64,000 nucleotides of DNA from JAPOUP01 sp965203255. Lineage in GTDB: Bacteria; Pseudomonadota; Alphaproteobacteria; Rhodobacterales; Rhodobacteraceae. The stretch is taken from the NCBI GenBank assembly GCA_965203255.1, contig OZ241882.1:6200001-6264000 (forward strand), in the 5' to 3' direction. Under the pieces are notes generated by a model. The model was not told the origin of the DNA. It was given only the letters and a program-made list of their open reading frames with translations, and did not search any database. This document shows positions 56,227 to 64,000 of the stretch, piece after piece (the first letter of the stretch is position 1; each line of letters opens with the position of its first letter). Made by a program: the position numbers and the translations under genes.

Positions 56227-57175
56227 AGGCGGGCACGGCGGAGCAGGAACTAGAGCGGGCATGTCGAGCAGGACATCCCCCAAGGTTGTCGTGATGATGG
56301 GCGGGCCATCGGACGAATGCGAGATATCGCTGTCCACAGGTCGTGAATGCGTCAAGGCGCTACGGGGTGAAGGCTTCAGGGTAGAGGAACTTCTCGCCGA
56401 ACGCGATCTTTGCGTTCGCCTTGAAGAAGCCGGGCCGGACGTGGTTTTCAACGCTTTGCACGGGTGCTGGGGTGAGGATGGCTGCGTCCAGGGTATCCTT
56501 GAGTGGCTTTCAATTCCCTATACACATTCCGGCGTGCGGGCTTCAGCTCTGGCGATGGACAAACAGCGGACAAAGGACGCATACAGGGTCGCTGGACTAC
56601 CCGTTGTGCACTCGCTGCTCATTGACCGTGCCGACGCGATTGAAGGCCACCCGATGCAGCCGCCATATGTGGTCAAACCAAATGCGGGTGGATCATCACT
56701 CGGTGTGTTCATCGTAGCTGAGGAATCCGACCCGCCGATCCGGTTTTCCGACGACATGCCGAAGACGGTTATGGTCGAGGCGTATGCACCTGGCCGTGAA
56801 CTCACGACGGCTGTCCTGGGTGATCGGGCACTGACGGTCACGGATATCATCACAAAGGACTGGTACGACTATCAGGCAAAATACGAGGTCGGTGGCTCAA
56901 AGCACGTTTTGCCCGCCGACGTTCCAAAGACGGTTTTCGACGCCTGTCTTGAGTTTGCCATGGTCGCACATGAAATTCTCGGGTGCAGGACATTGAGTCG
57001 AACAGACTTCCGTTGGGACGACTCGAAAGGTGTGGATGGGTTGGTCCTGCTGGAGACCAATACACAGCCCGGGCTCACGCCTACATCACTGGTGCCAGAG
57101 CAGGCAAGCCACGTGGGAATCGGCATGGGCGATCTTTGCCGTCTTCTGGTGGAGGATGCGTCATGCGGCAGATGA
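56213..57175 (+). CDS. ddl: D-alanine--D-alanine ligase
   Basis: 320 residues. ATP-grasp enzyme joining two D-alanines for the peptidoglycan stem. The N-terminal KVVVMMGGPSDECEISLSTG, the central VVKPNAGGSSLGVF loop and the late LVLLETNTQPGLTPTSLVPEQ are diagnostic. The GTG start at 56213 has AAGGA upstream and overlaps murB by 14 bases; ATG 56261 is possible and would remove a glycine-rich leader. Confidence 0.95.
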   Translation: MTSHKGGHGGAGTRAGMSSRTSPKVVVMMGGPSDECEISLSTGRECVKALRGEGFRVEELLAERDLCVRLEEAGPDVVFNALHGCWGEDGCVQGILEWLSIPYTHSGVRASALAMDKQRTKDAYRVAGLPVVHSLLIDRADAIEGHPMQPPYVVKPNAGGSSLGVFIVAEESDPPIRFSDDMPKTVMVEAYAPGRELTTAVLGDRALTVTDIITKDWYDYQAKYEVGGSKHVLPADVPKTVFDACLEFAMVAHEILGCRTLSRTDFRWDDSKGVDGLVLLETNTQPGLTPTSLVPEQASHVGIGMGDLCRLLVEDASCGR

Positions 57176-58044
57176 CATTCGAGTCCACTCATGACCCTGC
57201 CCCGTCAAGGGCGGCCTACAGAATGCACCGGATTTGGCTGACTCCATCTGTTCGGTTTGCAGTCAAGGCCGTGCTTCCCGCTGCGGCGGTGGTGGGACTC
57301 GCCAACTGGCTTGCCGATGGAGTGGTGGGGCAGCGTAACTTGCTCAATGACATCGAGGAGATCCGCCGTTTCGTCGCCGAGCGTCCTGAATTCATGTTCA
57401 GATACGTAACAATTGAAGGTGCGAGCGACGAACTGGCCGACAAGATCAGGGAAATCCTGCCTATCGAGTTTCCTGTCAGCACCTTCAATCTTGACCTCGG
57501 CCGGTTACAGTCCGCCATTGAGAGTCTGGACGCGGTTGGGTCGGCTGAACTTGGCATCCGGACTGGCGCCATTCTGCACATTGCCGTCGATGAACGCATC
57601 CCGGTGGCGGTCTGGAGAGAAGGGGGCATGCTTACGTTGGTTGACTCAGAGGGAATCCGGATTGCTCCTTTATCGGGAAGGGCACAACGACCGGACCTGC
57701 CACTCTTTGTGGGAGCGGGCTCAAACAGCGCTATACCGGAGGGCTTGGCCATTGTGTCTGCGGCGGAACCCTTGGAGGCAAGACTGCGAGGCCTGGTGCG
57801 CGTAGGGCAGCGTCGCTGGGACGCTGTTCTGGACAGGAATCAGAGGATCATGCTTCCGGAGACCGATGCCGTTGCCGCACTGGAATATATTATCGCGCTG
57901 GATCATGCCCATGGACTTCTTGCCCGGAATGTCTCTGTCGTGGACATGCGCAATCCAAGGCGACCGACCGTTCGCCTGGGTAGTGAAGCAGTAGATGAGT
58001 TGCGCCGGATCAAGGAGTTGGAAACAGTAGGGGCCGATAGATGA
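57163..58044 (+). CDS. ftsQ: Cell division protein FtsQ
   Basis: 293 residues from ATG 57163, behind GGAGG, overlapping the ddl stop by 13 bases. One membrane segment near residues 30-47 (AVLPAAAVVGLANWLA), then a POTRA domain (FRYVTIEGASDELADKI) and the beta domain (VDERIPVAVWREGGMLTLVD). Part of the divisome, linking FtsB/L to FtsA/Z. It overlaps ftsA by four bases. Confidence 0.94.
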   Translation: MRQMTFESTHDPAPSRAAYRMHRIWLTPSVRFAVKAVLPAAAVVGLANWLADGVVGQRNLLNDIEEIRRFVAERPEFMFRYVTIEGASDELADKIREILPIEFPVSTFNLDLGRLQSAIESLDAVGSAELGIRTGAILHIAVDERIPVAVWREGGMLTLVDSEGIRIAPLSGRAQRPDLPLFVGAGSNSAIPEGLAIVSAAEPLEARLRGLVRVGQRRWDAVLDRNQRIMLPETDAVAALEYIIALDHAHGLLARNVSVVDMRNPRRPTVRLGSEAVDELRRIKELETVGADR

Positions 58045-59375
58045 AGCAGTTGCATGAGACCCAACGCTTCATGCGACGCCTGCGCCGCGCCGCGATGCAG
58101 CGTGGCGTGATTGCCATCATTGACGTGGGCACTTCCAAGGTTGCCTGCTTGGTGCTTCGGTTCGACAGGACGAATCAGCCTGGCGAGGCAGACGGTGTTG
58201 GTTCCATGGCTGGTCAGGATGCGTTCAGGGTGGTCGGTGCGGCGTGCACCAGATCCCGCGGTGTGCGGCTTGGTGAAATTGATGCCATTTACGAAACGGA
58301 ACTCGCAATTCGTACGGTCGTACAGTCAGCCCAGAAAATGGCCAAGGTGCGGTTCGATCATGTCTTCGCTTGTTTTTCCGGCGCCAATCCCCGCAGCTTT
58401 GGGCTGACAGGAACTGTCGGTCTTCTGGATACAGAAGTAACCGAACACGATGTGGCGCGTGTTCTGTCCGCCTGCGAGGTGCCTGATGAGGTGTCGAGTC
58501 TCGAGGTTCTGCATGCCCAGCCAGTGAATTTCGCTCTGGACTACCGCACAGGCCTGAATGACCCGCGTGGACAGATGGGTAGTCGCCTTGCATGCGACAT
58601 GCATCTGCTGGCAGTTGACAGCCATGCGGTACGCAACCTTGCCTATTGCATAGAACGCTGCGACATAAAACTCGCCGGGGTAGCTTCGTCCGCCTATGTG
58701 TCCGGGCTCAGCAGCTTGGTGGAGGACGAACGGGAGCTCGGCGCTGCCTGCGTCGACATGGGTGGTGGCACCACTAGCATATCAATTTTCATCAAGAAGA
58801 ACATGATCTACGCAGATTCGATAGGAATTGGCGGCAATTACGTGACCCAGGACATCTCGCTGGGTCTGAAGATTCCCTTTTCGACCGCGGAGCGTTTGAA
58901 GACTCTCTACGGCGGTGTTGTCGCCATCGGCAAGGACGAACGTGAGATGATCGCATTGGGCGGCAACGTCGGTGACCAAGAGTATGACCAGCGAATGGTT
59001 AGCCGCAGCGAACTCATTGGAATCATTCGCCCACGCGTCGAGGAAATCCTGGAAGAAGTGCGCAAACGGCTTGACGATGCGGGGTTCGTGGACCTGCCTA
59101 GCCAACAGATTGTACTGACGGGTGGTGCGTGCCAGGTCCCTGCGCTGCAGGAACTGGCTGCCAGAATTCTGGGAAACCAGGTGCGCATCGGTTTGCCTCT
59201 TCGCATTAGGGGACTTCCGCAGGCCGCCGCAGGGACGGCGTTCTCTTCAAGCGTAGGGCTGTGCCTTCACGCCGCGCACCCGCAGGATGAATGGTGGGAT
59301 TTCGATATCCCGGCAGATTACCGGCCTCAAAGGACGCTGTCATCTGCGGTGAGATGGCTCCGAAACAATTGGTAG
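58041..59375 (+). CDS. ftsA: Cell division protein FtsA
   Basis: 444 residues, actin-like ATPase that anchors FtsZ to the membrane. Phosphate-1 motif IAIIDVGTSKVACLV near residue 30, phosphate-2 motif CVDMGGGTTSISIF near 240, and late VLTGGACQVPALQELAARIL. The C-terminal membrane-targeting helix is the basic RTLSSAVRWLRNNW. ATG overlaps the ftsQ stop. Confidence 0.95.
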   Translation: MKQLHETQRFMRRLRRAAMQRGVIAIIDVGTSKVACLVLRFDRTNQPGEADGVGSMAGQDAFRVVGAACTRSRGVRLGEIDAIYETELAIRTVVQSAQKMAKVRFDHVFACFSGANPRSFGLTGTVGLLDTEVTEHDVARVLSACEVPDEVSSLEVLHAQPVNFALDYRTGLNDPRGQMGSRLACDMHLLAVDSHAVRNLAYCIERCDIKLAGVASSAYVSGLSSLVEDERELGAACVDMGGGTTSISIFIKKNMIYADSIGIGGNYVTQDISLGLKIPFSTAERLKTLYGGVVAIGKDEREMIALGGNVGDQEYDQRMVSRSELIGIIRPRVEEILEEVRKRLDDAGFVDLPSQQIVLTGGACQVPALQELAARILGNQVRIGLPLRIRGLPQAAAGTAFSSSVGLCLHAAHPQDEWWDFDIPADYRPQRTLSSAVRWLRNNW

Positions 59376-59550
59376 ACAAGATGATCCGAGTTTCACGAAA
59401 TGACGCGGAATCAACTGCAGAATCCGCTAGATTTTGTGTCGCAATCATGTCATTTAACGTGATGAGAGGGCCGGATGGCGGCAGGTCATCCATAGTTGGA
59501 CAAAGAGTGATCGAAGCGAATCGATGGAAGAGAAAGAGGCGGACAGAGCG

Positions 59551-61140
59551 ATGACATTAAACCTGACCATGCCCGAGCGGGCAGAAATCATGCCGAAGAT
59601 CACGGTGTTTGGGATAGGCGGAGCCGGAGGCAACGCTGTCAACAATATGATCAAGAAGGAACTCATTGGGGTCGAGTTTGTTGTTGCCAACACAGACGCA
59701 CAGGCGCTTCAGCAAAGCACTGCGACGGCCCGTATTCAGATGGGCATGACCGTTACTCAAGGACTGGGGGCTGGAGCCAAACCGGGTGTCGGTGCCTCAG
59801 CCGCTGAAGAGACGATTGAGGAGATTGTAGACCATTTGGTCGGCTCTCATCTGTGCTTCATTACAGCAGGAATGGGTGGTGGCACTGGGACCGGAGCGGC
59901 TCCAATCATTGCGCAAGCGGCGAGGGAGCTTGGCCTTTTGACTGTAGGCGTCGTAACCAAGCCCTTTCAATTCGAGGGTGTTGCTCGCATGCGGATTGCG
60001 GAAGAAGGTGTTGAAATACTTCAGTCCATGGTCGACACGTTAATCGTTATCCCGAATCAGAACCTTTTCCGTCTCGCCAACGAGAAGACCACGTTTACGG
60101 AAGCTTTCGCTCTGGCTGATGACGTCCTGTATCAGGGGGTCAAAGGCGTGACCGATCTGATGATGCGCCCTGGCCTGATCAATCTTGATTTCGCCGATGT
60201 ACGGACAGTAATGGATGAGATGGGCAAGGCCATGATGGGCTCCGGGGAGGCCAGCGGTGAAGACCGCGCCAAGAAGGCTGCCGAAATGGCGATCGCCAAT
60301 CCGCTCCTTGACGAGATCTCTCTGAAAGGTGCCAAAGGTGTGCTGATCAACGTTACTGGTGGTCACGACCTCACGCTCTTCGAACTTGATGAAGCAGCCA
60401 CCAAGATTAGCTCAATGGTAGACAGGAACGCCACAATAATTACCGGCTCCACACTTGATGAGTCGATGGAGGGCGTGATGCGGGTCAGCATCGTTGCCAC
60501 AGGCATCGACGCAGCAGATTCCGCCGATGGACCGTTGTCCCGATGGGAACAGATGATTCCGGAGGAGGACCGCAGTGAGCCCGAAGGCACGCTAGGGACG
60601 CAAGAGAGGGAGTTGTGGGAGTCGGAAGAGGTTCCGGAGTTTGAGCCAGAGACACCTGCGGTCACCGGTTTGGAAGCCACAGGGACTGAAATGCACTCTG
60701 CGGCACAGCAAATGAATCTCGAACTCCCGGCTGAGCCAAGTGAACAGTTGGAGGAGAACTTCGCAGAGGGAGGTGACGGTGCGTTTCCGCCCGCTGCTGC
60801 CTATCGGCCAGCCCCTCAGCCTGAAGTCGCTGCTTCCGGCAGTCTACGGCAGGGTGTTCCAAGCGCCGAGACGATCGCCCGTCTGAAAGCAGCGGTCGCC
60901 AAGAACCCGATACCACCAGTGACCAGATTAGATGGCGATCCGGCAGTGACCCAAGGAACGCATCGATTTCGCGTCACTGGGCTGATCGACCGTATGACTA
61001 AGCAGCGAGAGACTGCGGTTCCACGTGGACAGAACTCAGTGAGCCAACAACCCGTTCAGCCGACCGGGGATCAGGAAACGCAGAACGTCGAGCATGACCG
61101 GGTCGGGATCCCGGCGTTTCTCAGGCGGCAGGCGAACTGA
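59551..61140 (+). CDS. ftsZ: Cell division protein FtsZ
   Basis: 529 residues from ATG 59551 (MTLNLTMPERAEI, the usual Rhodobacterales opening); an in-frame ATG at 59524 adds nine residues. Tubulin signature GGGTGTG at 109-115. A long variable linker (about residues 330-510, rich in E and P) leads to the conserved C-terminal peptide IPAFLRRQAN that binds FtsA. Polymerises with GTP to form the Z ring. 175 bp separate it from ftsA, room for its own promoter. Confidence 0.97.
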   Translation: MTLNLTMPERAEIMPKITVFGIGGAGGNAVNNMIKKELIGVEFVVANTDAQALQQSTATARIQMGMTVTQGLGAGAKPGVGASAAEETIEEIVDHLVGSHLCFITAGMGGGTGTGAAPIIAQAARELGLLTVGVVTKPFQFEGVARMRIAEEGVEILQSMVDTLIVIPNQNLFRLANEKTTFTEAFALADDVLYQGVKGVTDLMMRPGLINLDFADVRTVMDEMGKAMMGSGEASGEDRAKKAAEMAIANPLLDEISLKGAKGVLINVTGGHDLTLFELDEAATKISSMVDRNATIITGSTLDESMEGVMRVSIVATGIDAADSADGPLSRWEQMIPEEDRSEPEGTLGTQERELWESEEVPEFEPETPAVTGLEATGTEMHSAAQQMNLELPAEPSEQLEENFAEGGDGAFPPAAAYRPAPQPEVAASGSLRQGVPSAETIARLKAAVAKNPIPPVTRLDGDPAVTQGTHRFRVTGLIDRMTKQRETAVPRGQNSVSQQPVQPTGDQETQNVEHDRVGIPAFLRRQAN

Positions 61141-61417
61141 ACCCGATTGGATTGACCGAACTTCTGTCAGCCGCTTGGCTTAGCCACATATGGACGGACC
61201 CTTTTGGCGTGCCGTCACTACAGCACCCAGGTTGGGAATAAGGGCTCTTGGATACTTGCTTCAAGGACCTGAGGACTGTCTCCGCAATCGGGTTCGGCGA
61301 CTTTTCGCTCATTTCTTTGGCCTGTTTCAGGTCGTTGCAAATTGTGAATTGTCAGTCGTCTGCCGATTGCTTAACGCAGACCTGAAGCAGAATAGCTAAC
61401 TTTGGACGCGGCACATC
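61141..61417. other. Spacer between ftsZ and lpxC
   Basis: 277 bp, probably with the lpxC promoter. No gene or obvious terminator recognised. Confidence 0.4.
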
Positions 61418-62350
61418 GTGCAAACCACGCTCAAGTCACCGGTCACATTCACGGGCAAAGGTCTGCACGGCGGGCAAGAGGTCCGAATGACCGTGTTTCC
61501 TGCGTCAGCGGATTACGGAATTTGGTTCAGACGAATTGATGTCGATCATGCTCGCGCCATGATTCCCGCGCGCTGGGACGCTGTGATGCCTTCGCGGCTC
61601 TGCACAAAACTTGCGAACGCGCACGGTGTGTCGGTCTCGACCGTTGAGCATCTTATGGCGGCCCTTGCGGGTTGCGGCATTCGCAATGCGTTGATCGAAA
61701 TCGATGGACCAGAGGTGCCTGTACTCGATGGAAGCTCTGCGAAGTTTGTGGAGGATTTTCTTGACTGCGGGGTTCGGACTCAGGCTATTCCAATCCGGGC
61801 TATTCGGGTTCTGCAGCCTGTGGAGGTACAGAAAGGGGAGGCGATCGCCCGGATTGAGCCCGCTCCGGAACTGGAGATTGATTTCAGCATAGATTTCGAC
61901 GATCAGGCGATTGGTGTGCAGGCAAAGTCGCTCCGCATAGTCAATGGTGCGTTTATCAAGGAGTTGTGTGACAGCCGTACCTTTTGCCGCTGGGCGGATG
62001 TCGGGTCTATGCGTAGCATCGGGCTTGCGTTGGGCGGCACGCTCGAAAATGCGGTCGTTGTCGATGACGATAAGGTGTTGAACCCAGGCGGTTTTCGTTA
62101 CCCGGACGAAGCTGTACGTCACAAGATGCTGGATGCGATAGGAGATCTTGCACTGGCTGCATACCCGATCCTTGGTCGGTATACAGGCATCTGCGCTGGC
62201 CACTCGTTGAACAATCGCCTGTTGCGGGCACTCCTTACTCGCCCTCAGGCATTCTGTATCGTGCAATGTGATGGCCAGACGGTTGCAAGGCTTCCGGGTG
62301 CTGGCGTAAGTCGTTCGCTCCTGGAGGGATTGAAGCACACGGGCGGATGA
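61418..62350 (+). CDS. lpxC: UDP-3-O-acyl-N-acetylglucosamine deacetylase
   Basis: 310 residues, GTG start at 61418. First committed step of lipid A synthesis, zinc-dependent. Ligands by pattern: H78 in VEHLMAALAG, H235 and D239 in HKMLDAIGD; the catalytic histidine is H262 in GHSLNN. Its opening SPVTFTGKGLHGG is typical. Shows the organism has an LPS outer membrane. Confidence 0.96.
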   Translation: MQTTLKSPVTFTGKGLHGGQEVRMTVFPASADYGIWFRRIDVDHARAMIPARWDAVMPSRLCTKLANAHGVSVSTVEHLMAALAGCGIRNALIEIDGPEVPVLDGSSAKFVEDFLDCGVRTQAIPIRAIRVLQPVEVQKGEAIARIEPAPELEIDFSIDFDDQAIGVQAKSLRIVNGAFIKELCDSRTFCRWADVGSMRSIGLALGGTLENAVVVDDDKVLNPGGFRYPDEAVRHKMLDAIGDLALAAYPILGRYTGICAGHSLNNRLLRALLTRPQAFCIVQCDGQTVARLPGAGVSRSLLEGLKHTGG

Positions 62351-63025
62351 GTCCGTGGCAGAGTTGTTGTGACTTTTGTGGCAGGTCACGCGAGAGAGAT
62401 GTTGCGAATCTGGTGTATTCACGGTTCATGGTTCCGGCATCCATTTGGTCCCCGAAGAGTATGCAAAGCGCTTCGGAGTTGCTGACGCTCCAGTCCTTGG
62501 TTCATAGGGAATTCCATACCTGTTTACCGAATGCTCTCGGTTGTTTGATGGCTTGGAAACCGATTGGTTTTGACCAGTCGACGTCGACCTTTCGTTGTAG
62601 TGCCGACGCGATTTCTAAGACGAGGTCATTGGCAGCTTTACGCGTTTGTTCGGAAATACTGTCGTTTCAGAATGTTGCGGGCGCGATTCGGCGTTTTTCT
62701 CTCCATTGTACATTCGAACGGGAGCTGAACCCTGTCGGGGTCCAGGACCCCTCCTGAAGCACCGCCACATCCCCAACCGGGGGGGGGGTCCGGAAACGCG
62801 AGCATGTCGGGAAGACCATGGAATAGGTGTAGGACCGGTCCGTCCGCCAGAAGGGGGAGATCACGCGGACCGTCACAAGGGAGTGGGCGGTGCCGTGAAA
62901 TCCGGGGTGCCTATCTGTGATTACTTATTTGGTTTGGTATTATTCCCATTTTGTCCTGCCTCCACCTGTGTTAGTCGGGCGTGAGGGTTCTTCATGGGCA
63001 AGGCGATCGGGGAAAGGCACCAGGG
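62351..63025. other. Noncoding stretch between lpxC and bamD, with a short relic
   Basis: 675 bp. At 62753-62903 the sequence carries a run of ten G and reads, with stops, RKREHVGKTME and RSVRQKGEITRTVTREWAVP in one frame, which looks like a decayed mobile-element gene, but I cannot name it. The bamD promoter must lie in the last 100 bp. Confidence 0.4.
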
Positions 63026-63859
63026 ATGAACGAGGTAGCTAGACGAACGAGCGCTCTGGCCGTTTGTGCGCTGGTATTTGCACTGGTCGGGTGCGGGCGG
63101 CAGGAAAGAACCAACTTTGAGGATATGGCTGCAGCGGAGATTTTTGCCCAAGCCGAAGCTGAGCTTGAGGCTGGGAATTCGGAAGATGCCGCTGTCGCCT
63201 TTGGCGAAGTCGAGCGACTCTATCCCTATTCAGAACTCGCAAAGCGCGCTCTGATCATGCAGGCCTATTCCTATCATCAGGACAAGGATTACGAGAACTC
63301 GAGATCAGCGGCGCAGCGGTATATCGACTTCTATCCGGCTAGCGAGGACGCAGCCTATGCTCAGTATCTTCTGGCACTTTCACACTACGATCAGATAGAC
63401 GAAATCGGCCGCGATCAAGGGATCACATTCGAGGCGCTGCAGGCGCTCAGAACCGTGATCGAGCGCTACCCGGAATCGGAATACGCCCGCTCTTCGTCCC
63501 TCAAGTTCGATCTTGCATTCAATCATCTGGCTGCGAAAGAAATGGAAATTGGCCGATACTACCTAAAGCGCGGCCACTACGCAGCGGCTGGAAATCGATT
63601 CAGGGTGGTCGTGGAGCAGTTCCAGACCACGACCCACACCGCTGAAGCGCTCTATCGCCTGATTGAAGCGTATCTATCTCTCGGATTGACGAACGAAGCC
63701 CAGACAGCCGGAGCCATTCTTGGCCACAACTTTCAGGCAACCGAATGGTACGCCGATGGGTATGAACTTCTCACGGGGCAGGGATTGCGTGCTGAGGTCG
63801 CGGACGACGGCTGGCTGCGCAGTGTCTATCGCCAGATGATCCGAGGTGAGTGGCTTTGA
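63026..63859 (+). CDS. bamD: Outer membrane protein assembly factor BamD
   Basis: 277 residues from ATG 63026, behind GGAAAGG. Lipoprotein signal ending LVGC with cysteine 23. The mature part consists of TPR-like helical repeats (EIFAQAEAELEAGNSEDAAV, AKRALIMQAYSYHQDKDYEN, AAQRYIDFYPASEDAAYAQY) that bind BamA. Essential for outer-membrane barrel insertion. In its usual place between lpxC and recN. Confidence 0.94.
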   Translation: MNEVARRTSALAVCALVFALVGCGRQERTNFEDMAAAEIFAQAEAELEAGNSEDAAVAFGEVERLYPYSELAKRALIMQAYSYHQDKDYENSRSAAQRYIDFYPASEDAAYAQYLLALSHYDQIDEIGRDQGITFEALQALRTVIERYPESEYARSSSLKFDLAFNHLAAKEMEIGRYYLKRGHYAAAGNRFRVVVEQFQTTTHTAEALYRLIEAYLSLGLTNEAQTAGAILGHNFQATEWYADGYELLTGQGLRAEVADDGWLRSVYRQMIRGEWL

Positions 63860-63883
63860 AGAATCGCAGTACAGTCGGCTGTG

Positions 63884-64000
63884 GTGCTGAGCGCGCTTGA
63901 GATTCACGACCTGCCCCTTATCGATCGGCTGGAGATCTCATTCCAGCCGGGCCTCAATGTGCTGACCGGGGAAACTGGAGCGGGAAAATCAATCCTGCTT
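63884..64000 (+). CDS. recN: DNA repair protein RecN, N-terminal part
   Basis: 39 codons to the window end. GTG start at 63884 (or 63881). MLSALEIHDLPLIDRLEIS, then the Walker A VLTGETGAGKSIL, is the RecN opening, an SMC-like ATPase for double-strand break repair. Starts 25 bp after bamD. Confidence 0.92.
   Translation, partial: MLSALEIHDLPLIDRLEISFQPGLNVLTGETGAGKSILL

Overview
The window reads as an alphaproteobacterial chromosome, most likely a Rhodobacterales-type organism or close relative. The evidence is a division and cell-wall run in the order murB-ddl-ftsQ-ftsA-ftsZ-lpxC-bamD-recN, a perM-hda-ppk-ppx block, an FtsZ starting MTLNL and ending in a PAFLRR-type tail, and high GC. All family names come from reading the protein sequence; no database search was run.

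Layout. 1-7.1 kb: the end of a feruloyl-CoA-synthase-like gene and a fused enoyl-CoA hydratase/3-hydroxyacyl-CoA dehydrogenase, separated by a decayed IS30 element and followed by an ISNCY-type relic, a second truncated IS30 and a broken nucleoside hydrolase. 7.1-14.8 kb: one tightly packed minus-strand operon with a spermidine/putrescine-type ABC importer (binding protein, ATPase, two permeases), a NodB-type deacetylase, two short-chain dehydrogenases and an amidase. It looks like uptake and breakdown of an unidentified nitrogen-containing compound. 14.8-19.4 kb: a decayed large serine recombinase and an RTX calcium-binding protein gene. 19.5-27 kb: nested IS elements. Two apparently identical IS110 copies in inverted orientation each sit in or beside an IS630 element, with a surface lipoprotein gene between them and a D-2-hydroxyacid dehydrogenase split by one IS630. 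27-33 kb: an amidohydrolase-2 decarboxylase-like gene, an apparently gene-free stretch and carB. 33.2-35.7 kb: a lipoprotein gene broken by a 100-bp miniature element. 36-41.8 kb: ppx, ppk, hda and perM. 42.2-47.6 kb: a coupled SWIM-protein/SNF2-ATPase pair with a divergent GIY-YIG nuclease gene. 47.8-55 kb: hicA interrupted by IS5, a HicB-like gene facing it, ISKra4, an intact IS30 and an AbiEii-type toxin pair. 55.3-64 kb: the conserved division/envelope cluster.

The main theme is insertion damage that can be reconstructed exactly. In three places (IS630 in the dehydrogenase, IS5 in hicA, a miniature element in the lipoprotein gene) removing the element plus one target-duplication copy restores an open, family-like reading frame. 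Two further miniature elements share terminal repeats and a 9-bp flanking duplication. The IS30 copies carry paired 3' hairpins, one of which shows compensatory change between copies. The least explained functional unit is the SNF2-SWIM-GIY-YIG neighbourhood.
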